Positions 1-10,301 of a DNA stretch of 64,000 nucleotides are shown here, piece by piece. The DNA comes from Ligustrum vulgare (taxonomy: Eukaryota > Streptophyta > Magnoliopsida > Lamiales > Oleaceae). The position numbers were made by a program, and so were the translations under genes. Numbering within the stretch: position 1 is the first letter of the stretch; each line of letters opens with the position of its first letter. The notes beneath the pieces were generated by a model. That model was not told the origin of the DNA. It saw only the letters and a program-made list of their open reading frames with translations, and did not search any database. The DNA lies in NCBI GenBank assembly GCA_963555705.1, contig OY743187.1, forward strand, positions 14,150,133 through 14,214,132, given 5' to 3'.

Positions 1-164
1 ACAAAGACTTAAGGGTCAAATCATCTTTCTTGAATGGACTAATAATTTGTCTCCTGCATGGAATGGATTCTCCCTTCCCCTTATATATCTCATCTGATTA
101 ATGCATAATTTTCAAGCCTCATTTTCACATACACACACAGATACATATATAGAGAGAAGCATAG

Positions 165-509
165 ATGGATGCAGTGGAGATAATTCATGGAAGCTGCATA
201 TCAATACTGAAGCAGTACAGGGAGAAAGAGAGAAGGCCATACCACAGATGCTGCACCTGTGAACTTCACTATTTAAAAAATGTGTATGCCAGTTATAGTG
301 CCTGTTTTCATCGCAAAAATGTTATTACATTTACCAAGAAACAGCCATGTTGCAGATGCTCTTTGTCTGTACAATCTTCGTCTGTATCTCTCAATTTCTT
401 CGAAAAGAATAGAGACGAGGACAAGAAAATGTTCAATGCTGAGAATAGCATTGATGAAACTAGATCATCATTAACAAGGAAAAGTTGGGAATTACAAGCA
501 TACAATTAG
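165..509 (+). CDS. possible short plant gene of unknown function
   Basis: An open frame of 114 codons begins at an ATG preceded by a leader-like stretch (CA-rich, then AGAGAG) and a TATA-like TTATATAT near 80-88, a believable spacing for a plant promoter. The product starts MDAVEIIHGSC, has several Cys residues (Cys-Cys at about residues 29-30 and again later) and no family I recognise. No signal peptide or membrane segment is evident. It could be the first exon of a longer gene or a chance frame; an overlapping frame at 280-474 is of similar quality. Expression data would be needed to call it a gene. Confidence 0.25.
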   Translation: MDAVEIIHGSCISILKQYREKERRPYHRCCTCELHYLKNVYASYSACFHRKNVITFTKKQPCCRCSLSVQSSSVSLNFFEKNRDEDKKMFNAENSIDETRSSLTRKSWELQAYN

Positions 510-1050
510 TTAGAAGCCCTTGTTTGAGAGCCCTTATTTGGAAAAAATTATGGTTTGAAATAATATTTTTGGGAGGATGTGTGGTTAAAAAATGTTTGAA
601 AATTAAAAATGTAAGCTTGACTAAAATAAATGGTTGAGATTGAGTATTGAATAAATTTGGTTTGCAAATAATGGGGGCCAAACAAGGGCAAGTTTCAGTA
701 TCATGTTCTTGATCCGGTGAGCCTAAAGATTATGAATTTTTTCTGCTTAATTCATCTCCATACTCATTAGTTTTTTGTTATTTAAATTCAATACATGTAA
801 TGGTCGAGTTGAATGCATTTTTAATTATCCAAAGATAATAGTAGATAACTGATAATAGAACTACCTCGAACCCTTTGATTAATGCATATATATTTGGTAC
901 ATATATATTACAAAATATTACAAGGCAAAAATGTAAAGACACGTACAATATTACAACTCCATTCCTATTGAATCCACATGCGATGAATGAGGAGAATAGG
1001 TTCCTGAGTGGACTGAATAAAGAATCCGGCAGCATATATATTTCTGTTTT
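510..1050. other. intergenic DNA downstream of the NAC gene
   Basis: AT-rich sequence between the uncertain small ORF and the NAC stop codon. Positions about 520-690 resemble the short dispersed repeat seen throughout the window (TTTGGNAAA, GTGTGGTTAAAAAATG and GTTTGNAAA-type words). The NAC 3' untranslated region on the minus strand must lie here, but I cannot fix a polyadenylation site. Confidence 0.5.
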
Positions 1051-1572
1051 TCAGTAACTCCACAAGTAATCCAAATCTGAAATAGTGGGACTGAAAGGAA
1101 GACCCTCAAAATCATCAAATGGCTTCTCTCTTACAGTTTCTCCTTTCGAAACCACAGTAGTCATCTCATTGGCCATTTCCACGCCAAGTCGGGCCGTGTC
1201 TTGGGAAACACTAGTAACCATAGAATTTGTTGTAGAGAATTGTTCCATCTGGAAAGGAAGATCTATTAATGATGCTTGACATGGAAAAGTTGAATTAGGG
1301 ATACTGAATTGACAATAAGAGTCTGGATTTGGCTCTGGAATTGCAATTGCTGAGGAAGAATTTTCTTTGATTAATTCGACTTCTTCATCAGTTATAAAGC
1401 TTGAACTAGGTCTATAATTAGAAACATGATCCATCAATGGTGGAAGGGTAAGGCTATCCAAGAAATACTGTTCCTTAAAAGAGTCCATTCTTGGTAGTTC
1501 TGCACCTGGAATATTGCTTCTGCTGAGTATTCCTGTGTTCTTGTGAAAAATTCTACAAACAACCCATTCCTC
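1051..1572 (-). CDS. NAC transcription factor, exon 3 (NAC subdomain E and C-terminal region)
   Basis: Last exon of the NAC gene. It opens in phase 0 right after a CAG acceptor at 1573-1575 and encodes EEWVVCRIFHKN, the end of the DNA-binding NAC domain (subdomain E), then about 160 residues of variable C-terminal region ending in a TGA at 1051-1053. The C-terminal part contains a SLTLPPLMDH segment like the LPPLMD motif known from the NAM/CUC/ORE1-type NACs, followed by acidic and Ser/Pro-rich stretches and a final DLDYLWSY, as expected of a transcription-activating tail. The upstream in-frame ATG at 1590 lies in the intron and is not the start. Some relatives carry a miR164 site in this region; I could not find one by eye. 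The frame is intact. Confidence 0.9.
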   Translation of the reverse strand, partial: EEWVVCRIFHKNTGILSRSNIPGAELPRMDSFKEQYFLDSLTLPPLMDHVSNYRPSSSFITDEEVELIKENSSSAIAIPEPNPDSYCQFSIPNSTFPCQASLIDLPFQMEQFSTTNSMVTSVSQDTARLGVEMANEMTTVVSKGETVREKPFDDFEGLPFSPTISDLDYLWSY

Positions 1573-1675
1573 CTGGCAATTGGCATTCATGGTATTAATT
1601 AATTGAATATACGAATTATTTACTCAGAAGGAAACAAGAAAGAAGGCAGCATATATTATATATATATATACGAAC
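1573..1675 (-). other. NAC intron 2
   Basis: 103-base intron on the minus strand. Donor GTTCG at 1671-1675 follows AAG; acceptor ends CAG at 1573-1575. Splicing joins SKTAK to EEWVVC in phase 0, the usual intron position before subdomain E in this gene family. It contains a short TATATA run. Confidence 0.88.
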
Positions 1676-1944
1676 CTTTGCTGTCTTAGAAAGTTTGTAA
1701 GTGCAGAAACTTTCTTCAAGTCTGAATTCATGCATGATCCAATTAGTTCTCTCTCCTTTAGGAGCTCTCCCTCTATAGAAAACTAGGGTTTTCTTCGTGC
1801 CAACAAGACAGTTTTTGTCCTTGTAGACTTCCTTATCTTTTCCAGTAGCCTTCCAGTATCCTGATTCTGTAGCTCTATTTGTTCTCGTGCCTGTTGGGTA
1901 TTTCTTATCTTTCTTGCAAAAGAACCATTCTTTTTCTCCCATCT
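1676..1944 (-). CDS. NAC transcription factor, exon 2 (subdomains C and D)
   Basis: Middle exon, 269 bases, entered after a TGCAG acceptor at 1945-1949 and left at AAG before GTTCG. It encodes [18 protein letters not shown], the subdomain C core [21 protein letters not shown], and subdomain D ([20 protein letters not shown], then [10 protein letters not shown]). These carry the DNA-contact WKATGKDK segment and the nuclear-localising basic residues of NAC proteins. All expected conserved residues are present with no stop or frameshift, so this looks like a functional gene rather than a relic. Together the three exons give 312 residues, typical for the family. The sequence is closest by eye to the NAM/CUC/ORE1/NAC100 group; I do not assign an orthologue. 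Confidence 0.93.
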
Positions 1945-1949
1945 CTGCA

Positions 1950-2792
1950 CATTCAAGAAACAAGACTTGAAAATACTATTTCTTAAAGAGCAGATTGTAT
2001 AAAAATATTATCTGTTTGACGACCATTTCGAAGAGAAATTAATGTTAGTGATTTTATTAGAAAATGTGAAGTTAAAAAGTAGGGAAAATTTTTACTTTTA
2101 TATGCTGAATATTTTCTCCGTTTGATAAATTGTTAATAAATGGTAGTTTATAAATATTGTTTACAAGTAATGATGTGACAACATTTCGTTTGTCTATTTT
2201 TTTTAAAAGAAAAATTGTGAACGTGAATCTTTAATCAGTTGAAATTGTTAACTTATTAAATTATCCAATCAAATATTGTCACGTGGTCGTTTATAAACAA
2301 ATATTACCAACATATGCTTATTTTGTGAATGTGTGTTTGGAAACGAGTATGAGAAAAAAGAATTTTGAAAAAAAGTTGTCAAACATGGGCTAATTATTTT
2401 AATAAATTCATTATTTAATTAAATAAATTTAATTAACATTAAGCCTACGTTCTTTAACACAATCACGACAATTTATAAATCAATTTATAAATAATACAAT
2501 TTCTTAATTAAACCAGTTTTAATCATACATTTTACCTCAAAAATATAAATAAACTAATCTATAATTGTTATAGTGTTACCGCAGAGAGCCTAAGTTTTAA
2601 TTGCTATAATAGCTTTTTATATTTTTAATATTATTTTAAAGCATGCAATTAAGTTATTTTTTTCAATGTTATTTATCTTAGTTGAAGTTCACAACAAAAA
2701 GGTGAGTTCAAGGGTTTACCCAGTGTGCAAAGTAAGATCAAACACTTCACTTATTTTTGCTAAACATAACTATAGCTGTCGAAAACAGAAAG
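1950..2792. other. AT-rich intron DNA
   Basis: No coding potential. Roughly 2390-2560 contains words of the AT-rich dispersed repeat (AATTTATAAATCAATTTATAAAT, ACATTTTACCTCAAAAATATAAATAAA in parts). Nothing else recognised. Confidence 0.5.
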
Positions 2793-2810
2793 AAGAAAGC
2801 TATCTACATT

Positions 2811-3086
2811 GCCCCCAAGGCATATCTCCTAGCGGCAAAGGGATTGGCCGATAACGTGCCAAGCCCAGTCGTGTGTAGGGTTCGAATCCTGAATCCTGAC
2901 GGCTGAATTTATGGCTGAATAATGGATTCGTTCTATGTGGCAAGCGGGGGTTACCTTGCTCCGCGAGGCGATACCGAATGTCATCCACCCGACTCTGAGA
3001 GGCATAACCTACGATTTACTTCTCAAACCAATAGCTTAGGACAAGGTCGATTTGGGCCCCCAAGGTGTGGGTTATACCTTTTTTTT
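2811..3086 (+). mobile_element. tRNA-derived SINE with perfect 18-base target duplication
   Basis: A 276-base non-coding element. An A-box-like TAGCGGCAAAGG lies near its 5' end and a perfect B box GGTTCGAATCC at 2879-2889, about 50 bases later, as in a tRNA-type RNA polymerase III promoter. It ends in a run of eight T. The 18-base sequence AAGAAAGCTATCTACATT occurs immediately on both sides (2793-2810 and 3087-3104), which is the target-site duplication expected of LINE-assisted retroposition. The exact duplication argues for a fairly recent insertion. It does not fold as an intact tRNA gene and the NAC intron is its host. Confidence 0.88.
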
Positions 3087-3169
3087 AAGAAAGCTATCTA
3101 CATTAGTTGTCATTTTTCTTTTTTCTCATTTCTTTTGCTTTTAAGGGATGCCAAACTTATCCATAATAT

Positions 3170-3395
3170 ATAGGGATAATTGTAATTACGATTCCAAACA
3201 TTTCATTTTCTCGTAAACTTTACCCAAACCTTCAATTTGTGTCACTCACATTTTCAAGCATTTAAATTCATTGCAATAGAAAGACAAATGGACGGATTCC
3301 GTCCATATGTACATCAGTTGACTTGGACCATATTTGACCATGATTTGAACGGGTAAAATGGTAACTTCTCAATTTCTTAAATAATATAATTATAA
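3170..3395 (+). repeat. left arm of a long inverted repeat pair
   Basis: Begins AGGGATAATTGTA and contains TTCATTGCAATAGAA. The reverse complement of 8862-9085 follows it almost base for base over about 220 bases, at roughly two-thirds identity by eye. The two arms may be the terminal inverted repeats of one old DNA transposon that later received the MITE and copia, or two independent copies in opposite directions. No convincing target duplication was found outside the arms. Confidence 0.55.
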
Positions 3396-3462
3396 TAATT
3401 AAATAATAAAAAATAGTAATATGTAACCCCAAACTCATCCCCATCTAACACACACTTACTCA

Positions 3463-3655
3463 CGAAAATTCTATGGAATTAGGTACCTGGTTCCTTATGG
3501 AACCAAGTGATGAGATGACTGTTTAGTCAGCCCAATTAGAGCTTTTAAAATCAAAATTAGAGCCCACAAATTATGTCTAATTGGTAGCTGACTAGGCAAC
3601 CATCTCATCACCTAGTTCCATAAGGAACCAAGTACCTGGTTCCATAGAATTTTCG
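3463..3655. mobile_element. Mutator-type MITE with 10-base target duplication
   Basis: A 193-base element with long terminal inverted repeats: it starts CGAAAATTCTATGGAA and ends TTCCATAGAATTTTCG, and the inverted match extends through GGTACCTGGTTCC / GGAACCAAGTACC-type sequence for about 55 bases per end. The flanks CACTTACTCA at 3453-3462 and 3656-3665 are identical, a 10-base duplication typical of Mutator-like transposition. No coding capacity, so it is non-autonomous. Each arm also holds an internal TGGTTCCNTATGGAACCA palindrome. Confidence 0.85.
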
Positions 3656-4064
3656 CACTTACTCACCCCAAACTTCATCATGCTTTTCAATTTCATCGGC
3701 ACCACCAACTCCTTCATGCGGCAGCCTCCACCCTATAACCACCCCAACAAAAATTGATTTGAGTCTCCTCTCTCACAATCCTCGCCTCGCAATGGCCAAC
3801 CAAATCTGTAATTGTAACATTTTGTGAGATGTTGAGGACAGATAATGGGCTTGCAATTGTGGGTTGTCGTGGTGGCTAGGGAGGTGTGTGGTGCTATATA
3901 TAGGGTGGAGGTGTTGGCTACTGGCGGTGTTTGGTACTATAGGATGGAGGCATTTTCCGAGGAAAAAATTTGAACATTTGTAATGTTGGCTTCCAGAGGT
4001 GCTTGCAAAGAAAGTGCGAGAAATGGAAAGGTAGGAATGATATTTCCTAATAGTTGAAGTTGAA

Positions 4065-4418
4065 TGGAATTTTGTATTTAACTCAAGAAATATATTCAGC
4101 TTCAATGTTTACAAATACACTGAGAGGGAATATAAATAATACAAACGAAGCTTCTACACACTGATCCTAAGCTGTACACGTAGCTATAGATGCGGATCAT
4201 CAGGGATGATGAACGTGGGGATGAAGGAATCTGTTGAGCAGCAGATGTGCAGGTGAAATCATGCAGTGTTCATTAAGGGAGACAATCATGTGAGTGGCAC
4301 GTGAGTTTTAAGTTGTACAACTCATAAAGTTGTAACTAGTAGAAACACGCCTTTCGTTTTCAATTATTTCCCGTTCATTTTCTTCTCTTCTTCGATTGAA
4401 TCATCTGCTATCTTCACA
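4065..4418 (-). repeat. 3' LTR of the intronic copia
   Basis: 354 bases bounded by TG and CA, next to the polypurine tract. Its partner at 8849 survives for only about ten bases, so age cannot be estimated by LTR comparison. Confidence 0.75.
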
Positions 4419-5665
4419 CTCCCCCTCAAACTGAGCGGCACTTTAGTGACTCCCACTTTGATCTTTAATAGATGAAACCTAGTATGAGATAGACCTTTTA
4501 CCATAAGGTCGGCAATTTGATCAGCTGTAGGTATATACTTTATTTCCATCTTCTTTTCAATCATTTTGTCTCGAATGAAGTGTAAATTCAGTTCAATGTG
4601 TTTGGTTCTTGCGTGATAAACTGGATTTGATGCTAATGCATTGGCGCTCATGTTATCACACTAGAGAGGAGGTAAAGATTGCAGTTTTAGGCCAATTTCT
4701 TCGAGTAATGACTGTACCCAAATCATCTCAGCTGTTGTAAGAGCTAAGGCTCTGTATTCACTTTCAGAACTTGATTTGTCTATCACGTGCTGCTTCTTGG
4801 AACACCATCCTACAAGAGTATCTCCCAAGTAGACACAATAAGCTGCAGTGGACCGCCTATCATCAGGGCAGGACGCCCAGTCAGCATCTGAATAGCCATT
4901 TAGAGTAAGTCTATTTGATCTTTTTATCCATAGTCCATGATCTTTAGTTCCAAGCAAGTATCTGAACACACGTTTGAGAGCTGTCCAATGTGCAGTGGTT
5001 GGTGATTGTAGAAATTGACTTAGCTTGTTCACACTATAAGCTATATTAGGTCTGGAGTGTGCCAGGTACTGAAGGCTTCCTACTGCACACCTGTAAGTAG
5101 TGACATCCTTCAATGCTTCACCATCTAGTTTGGACAAAGTATTTCCAGTAGCACTAGGTGAAGGACAGGTTTTAAGGCAATTGAATTTGAACTTTCTCAA
5201 CATTTCAACAACATATTTCTTCTGAGACAAGTGAAGTCCTGACTCGTTTCTAGTGACTTCAATCCCTAAGAAATAATGCAGGTCTCCCATGTCCTTAAGT
5301 GTGAATTGTTTGTTGAGCTTATCAATGAGTGCTTGTATGAGATTACTGTTACTGTCTGTAATCACAAGATTATCCACGTAAACTAGAAGAAAAATTAGTA
5401 CATCATGTGACTTATAAAAGAACAGGGAGGAATCAGCTTTGGATTGTAAAATATCCCAACTGAGTAGTGTATTTTTCAGCTTGTCATTCCAAGCTCTTGG
5501 TGCCTGCTTCTGTCCATACAAGGCTCTCTTTAATTTGCTAACATGTCTAGGTTTCTCTTGATCAATAAACCCTTCTAGTTGGCACATATAAACTGTTTCC
5601 TCAAGGTCTCCATTTAGGAATGCATTGTTGAAGTCAATTTGCCTTAGTTTCCAGTCAAAAGACAC
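4364..5665 (-). pseudogene. copia reverse transcriptase C-terminal half and RNase H (broken)
   Basis: Two adjacent frames on the minus strand. The first (5665-4661) runs from DFNNAFLNGDL through the LYGQKQAPRAW region, the catalytic LLVYVDNLVIT and the RNase H segment with SDADWASCPDDRRST and SSSESEYRAL. The second (4651-4364) continues with ASNPVYHARTKHIELNLHFIRD, the usual end of copia RNase H; a TAG near 4661 breaks it after the CDN residues. The polymerase box is YVDN rather than YVDD, so a catalytic aspartate is lost. Family knowledge: RVT_2 and copia-type RNase HI. Confidence 0.9.
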
Positions 5666-7566
5666 AGCTTAAGTAAGTATAATTCGAAGAGTGGAATATT
5701 TCACAACTGGACTGGAAGTTTTAAAGTAGTCTACCCCTTGAGTTTTGTGAAACCCTTTAGACACGAGCCTTGCCTTATGTCTTTGGATAGTACCAGTTGC
5801 ATCCTGTTTGAGCTTGAAGACCTATTTACTGCCCACAATATTATAAGACTTGTTGGGAGGAACAAGAACCTATGTTTGATTTTTCATCAAGGCTGAATAA
5901 TCTTCCATCATGGCCTGCTTCCACTTGTGATTCGTAGGAGCCTCAGAGACATTAGATGGTTCCCTAAGATCCAGAGAGACATATGTTGATGCAGTTAGGA
6001 CTTTTGGCTTGAAAATTCCAACTTTAGCCCAGGTAACCATAGGATGACCCTGGAGCTGTTGAGTAGGTGACTCTGGAGGAGTATTAGCAAATTCATTTCC
6101 ACCTAATTCACGATTAATTCTTACCTCTGAATTATCACATGTTGATTCTGTCTATCTGTTACTTTGTGACTCGGGAAGGATATCTCCAATGAAAATCTCT
6201 ATATCATAATTATCAACGATCAACTGAGGCTTGTTGATGGATTGGGAAGCTGAAGATAAGATTATACCAGTTGAAGAAGGATTATTTGGAGATCCTGAGT
6301 GATTAAAAGGGAGAAAAGAGGATGAAGTTTGTGGAGAATTAACAACAATGGAGTGATCACCTAAAGTTTTGGACATAAAGTCAGTCTCATATGGAAACTC
6401 ATCTTCATTAAAGACTACATGTCTGGATATATACATCCTACCAGAAGTACTTAGACATTTGAACTCCTTGTGTGATGGGCTATAGCCAAGGAATATACAT
6501 TTTGTGGAGTGATAGCTAAATTTATGTGTTTTATAGGGCCTTAGACATGGATAGCAAGTGCAACCAAAGGTTTTGAGGTTGGTATAGTCAACTGGTCTTT
6601 TATATAGCATAGTATAGGGTGAATTTTGTTGTAGTATGGGAGTTGGCAGTCTATTTATCAGGTATGCTGAGGTTTGAAAAGCTTCCAGCCAGAATTTGAG
6701 AGGGAGTTTGGATTGTGCTAGCAGGTTAGACCCATTTCAGAGAGTGTTCTGTGTCTCCTCTCAACTCTACCATTTTGAGCAGAAGTGTGAGGGCAAGGGT
6801 GTCTAAAAGTTATGCCAAAATCTGATAGAACAGAGGTAAAGGGTCTGTATTCGCCTCCCCAGTCAGACTACAGAGTCTTAATTTTTGTGTCAAACTGGTT
6901 TTCAACTGATTTTTTGAACTGAAGAAAGATTTGAAGTGCTTGGGATTTAGTTTTCATAGGGTAAATCCACATAAATCTACTGTAATCATCTACAAACCTT
7001 ATGTAATATCTGAAATTAACATAAGAGTTCAAGGGGGCTGGTCCCCATAGATCAGTATATACCAGCTCAAGGGGTGTTTTAGCATGGAAATCAGATCTGG
7101 TGAAGGGAAGTAAATGTGATTTCCCCATTTGACAAGCATCACAAAAATGTTTAAGAGATTCTTTATTGATATTTTCATTACAGTACTTCGGGACTTGGGC
7201 TAGGACTTCAATAGATGGGTGACCGAGCTTTCTATGCCACATATTGCCGAGTGACTTTTAATTCAAAAGAGTGGACTCTAAACTTGACTCGCAGACTAAG
7301 GACTGGCTGTATCTAGACACAGGATTTTAGGACTCAATTGAAGTAGTTGGAGTGCATGCTTTATTGAGGGATCTTTTCTGGAATGTGAAGTTTGAGGAGT
7401 CAAGCTGGTATAATCCTCTTCTAAGCTTCCCTTCCAGCAATAGGGCCTTCGTTTCCTTGTCCTTCAAACAACAATAGTAAGGATGAAATTCCATGAAAGC
7501 AAAGTTATCCAAGGTAAGCTTTGAAACACTAATTAGATTTTTCTTCATCCGAGGGACATGCATCAA
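5666..7566 (-). pseudogene. copia integrase and RT N-terminal region (broken)
   Basis: The pre-integrase zinc region (7242 down: MWHRKLGHPS, then CDACQMGKSH) and the start of the integrase core (VYTDLWGPAP, FVDDYSRFMWIYPM) are readable in one frame to 6868. The C-terminal integrase part (LKTFGCTCYPCLRPY, KCIFLGYSPSHKEFKC) is at 6610-6152. Between 6868 and 6610, and between 6152 and 5666, the frame shifts or has stops. The stretch at 7566-7327 (HVPRMKKNLISVSKL) joins protease to integrase. Copia-family content, clearly inactive. Confidence 0.85.
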
Positions 7567-7686
7567 ATTGTTTAGTAGAATTGTTTTGTTTGTTAGACTA
7601 GGTAGTGAGGCTTTGCCAATCTGAGAAATGTTTAGGGACTCACCATTTCCAGTTAGGATCTGTTTATCACCTTCATAGTCAGATCC

Positions 7687-8703
7687 TCATTTTAGATTGT
7701 TGGCATCTGTAGTCATGTGGTGTGTTGCACCAGAATCTGCGTACCAAGCAGAATCTCCAAGGACATCTGGTGTGGTAATGAAAGCTGCTGGTTGTGCCCC
7801 AAATTTATTATACTGATGATTCCTGGGCTGCTGATGAGGTGTGATCCCATTGTATGATTCATCAAATCTATAGTTGCATACATTTGCCTTGTGACCAATT
7901 TTGGAGCAAACTTGATAGATTGGTTTTTCTCCAAAGCTGCTACCATAATTTGAACCTCGGCCACCTCTTCCTCTATAGAATCTTCTTCCAGCTCTGTAAT
8001 GGCTATTTTTTCTGCTGGAATAACCTCTCCTTTGTTGAAACGTTCCTCTACTGTTTTGTGTGAAATTTGCTGAAGCCTGACTCAAATTAATAATCCGCAT
8101 AGCTTCTCTTAAGCTGGAAATGTGTTCTAACCTACTTTCAAAGGTTAGAAGTGCAGCGTGTAGTTCTTCCCAGCTCAAAGACTCTTTGTTGGTCAGCATA
8201 ACCACCATAGGTGTGAAATCATCATCAAGCCCAGCTAAAACTTGATTGATCAAGTCAGCTATGGAAACAGGTTTTCCTGCAACTTCAAGATTATCTGCAA
8301 TTGCTTTCATCTTGGTTAGGTACTGATCAATAGATAGATCATCTTTCCTGGTCTTCTGCAGCTCCCTAGTGAGAAATAGAATTCTGGCCCTATTTTGAAT
8401 CCCATACATTTCTTACACGGCCTCCCATAGTTTGAAGGAACTGGTTGATCCCATGACTCTCATTGCTGCCTCTTGAGTCATGGTTGAATATAGCCAGCCA
8501 ATCAGCAATTGGTCAGTGGATTTCCAGCTTGTATATTTTGGATTGGGGACAATTTCCCCACTCGTTTCTGTTTCAAAGGTGGGCTGTAAGGTAATCGTTT
8601 CTGGTGGGCAGGTATTTGTTCCAAGGAGATAACTTTCAAGGTTGTGTCCCTTGATGATAGGCAGCACCATATTGTGCCAAAATAGGTAGTTCTCCCTGTC
8701 CAA
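7687..8703 (-). pseudogene. copia gag and protease start (broken)
   Basis: Frames 8703-8413 and 8409-7687 make a copia gag (LDRENYLFWHNMVLPIIKG, later SIDQYLTKMKAIADNL and LLTFESRLEH), with an RGRGGRG RNA-binding stretch. The zinc knuckle reads YQVCSKIGHKANVC, so the first Cys of the CX2CX4HX4C pattern is replaced by Tyr. The protease begins WYADSGATHHMT near 7740, with the D-S-G-A active site intact. An in-frame TAA precedes the LDRENY segment and a stop lies at about 8410, so no intact gag start is present. Confidence 0.88.
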
Positions 8704-8834
8704 CTTGACCGAGGGAGTTTATGTAAGGTTAGCTGAAAAAGGGGATGAGATGTGGACTGAACTAGTTGAGATTGGAGTGGTGGTGTTGGAAGCTGAGTTA
8801 CTAGTAGTGGTGGTGGTGGTGGTGGTGGTTGATT

Positions 8835-8846
8835 GCTCTGATACCA
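8835..8846 (-). other. tRNA-Met primer-binding site of the intronic copia
   Basis: Reverse complement reads TGGTATCAGAGC, the standard plant copia primer site, two bases from the residual 5' LTR end. Confidence 0.9.
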
Positions 8847-8861
8847 AATGGAATTTTATAT

Positions 8862-9085
8862 ATATATAATCACAAAGTTATCATTTTATCCATATAGAAA
8901 TAATTAAAAATGTGGTCAAAGTCTGATGGTTGGTTGATTGACGGACTAACGAAATCTATCCGTTTACCCTTCTATTGCAATGAATTGAAAGGTTCGAGAC
9001 TCTGAATGATACAAATTAAAGGTCTGAGTAAAGTCTACGAAAATTGAAAGATTTAGGACAGTAGCTACAATCATCCCTAATACAT
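8862..9085 (-). repeat. right arm of the long inverted repeat pair
   Basis: Reverse complement starts TAGGGATGATTGTA and contains TTCATTGCAATAGAA, matching the arm at 3170-3395. It begins where the copia 5' LTR stops matching, so the copia truncation and this arm share an edge. Confidence 0.55.
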
Positions 9086-9203
9086 ACTCTAACTTACTCT
9101 ATCCAATCTTCTATGTTGAACATGTCGGAATTTTGTGGACAATTCTAGATCAAAGAACATAATCTAATGAACAAGATATGTATTTAAACTTTAATATTTC
9201 TTA

Positions 9204-9345
9204 CACTACTATAATATTCACTATTACGGATGGAATTTTCGACAGCAGTCACGCCCATCAGAAAGTTTCGACGGATGAGAAATTTGCGTTGAAAAACGAA
9301 ATTTTCCGATGGTTCAATTAGGCCGTCGGAAATTTTCAAAGGTAT
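9204..9345 (+). mobile_element. CACTA-like transposon end fragment
   Basis: Begins CACTACTATAATATTCAC and carries repeated words of the CGACGG / CCGTCGGAAATTTTC type in both directions, the pattern of subterminal repeats in plant CACTA (En/Spm) elements. No second end was found, so it is a fragment or a short derivative. Confidence 0.45.
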
Positions 9346-9356
9346 CAATATAGTCA

Positions 9357-9359
<3 letters not shown>

Positions 9360-9414
<55 letters not shown>
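9360..9414. repeat. (AT)n microsatellite
   Basis: About 27 uninterrupted AT units directly after the CACTA-like fragment. Confidence 0.98.
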
Positions 9415-9417
<3 letters not shown>

Positions 9418-10216
9418 TTGAATTAACTAAGGCCCATTTTGATTACACAAAATTTTCCATGGAAAATGGAATTCGTCTTTCAATTCTCACTCTTGACTTT
9501 TTTGATTGACAAAAAATTTCATGTAAAACATTTTTTGCTTGGGTCACATCAAGCTCAATTCCTTATTTTCAAGGATTTTGATTCTTGCCAAAGTGGTGGG
9601 ACTCCATATCTTGTCAAAAATTGAATTTACTTTATTTTCTTGCATTTTGGTTCTCAACTTTCTTATTGGTCTGATTTTATACTTTTTGTTCTTCCAATTT
9701 GATTCTCCAACAACTTTCAATTGGATCTAATTGATATGTGGTCAAACTCAATATTCATTCTTTTATTCAATTCAACTTTTGAATAGCATTTAGTCCTTCA
9801 AATTTGTAAATTTGACCATTTAGCTTGGATCTGACCACTTTCATCTATTTTCATATTATTTATATATTAAATAATTTATTTTTCATCAATCATATTACAT
9901 GAAAAATATTATCAATCAAACACCAAAACATGAAATTCGTTTTTTTCCACCCAAATTTCACACTCGCAATCAAACACCTTAATTTCCAATTACTAGGAAA
10001 ATATGTTCTCTAGAATTCAATGATCTTGAACAAAATTTAGATGTTTATTGAAACAAGAATAAGTTTTTGCTATATATATGGATCACTAATTATTCAAGAA
10101 GCTTATCATAATTCATATATGCCATATATGCATCAGAAACACAAGTCACGAATTTGTAGCACAAAATTTTCTGCACAAAAAGGAAAGCCAAAACGGGGGC
10201 AAATTCATCTAGGAAC
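9415..10216. other. AT-rich intron DNA
   Basis: No coding potential seen. Fragments such as TTTTCCATGGAAAA (a palindrome at about 9451) and CAATCAAACACC resemble MITE-type sequence, but no bounded element was established. Confidence 0.4.
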
Positions 10217-10224
10217 CACACACA

Positions 10225-10298
<74 letters not shown>
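10217..10298. repeat. (CA)n(GA)n compound microsatellite beside the NAC splice donor
   Basis: About 13 CA units then about 28 GA units on the plus strand. On the NAC strand this reads (TC)n(TG)n starting a few bases inside intron 1. The NAC reading frame stays open through it as an LSLSLS repeat, which is coincidental. Confidence 0.97.

Positions 10299-10301
<3 letters not shown>

Larger units (their letters stand above)
4065..8865 (-). mobile_element. degenerate Ty1/copia retrotransposon, 5' LTR nearly lost
   Basis: Minus-strand copia in the NAC intron. The 3' LTR is 4065-4418 on plus coordinates (TG at 4065, CA at 4418) and abuts a GAGGGGGAG polypurine tract at 4419-4427. The primer site TGGTATCAGAGC (initiator tRNA-Met) is at 8835-8846. 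Beyond it the 5' LTR should run for about 350 bases, but only the terminal TGGAATTTT at 8849 matches; the sequence then becomes an AT run and the right inverted-repeat arm. Order gag, protease, integrase, RT, RNase H is that of Ty1/copia. Several stops and frameshifts separate the blocks, so the element cannot move by itself. Confidence 0.9.

Noticed and set aside
1051..1572. miR164 target site in NAC exon 3
   Set aside because: I looked for the usual site of CUC/ORE1-type genes and saw no acceptable match.
2879..2889. B box taken as a tRNA gene
   Set aside because: No cloverleaf could be formed around it, and the 18-base target duplication shows a SINE.
3773..4105. 110-codon minus-strand frame next to the copia 3' LTR
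   Set aside because: Runs across the LTR boundary and has no family features; compositional.
8849..9210. Full 5' LTR for the intronic copia
   Set aside because: Only about the first ten bases agree with the 3' LTR; beyond that it is the AT run and inverted-repeat arm.
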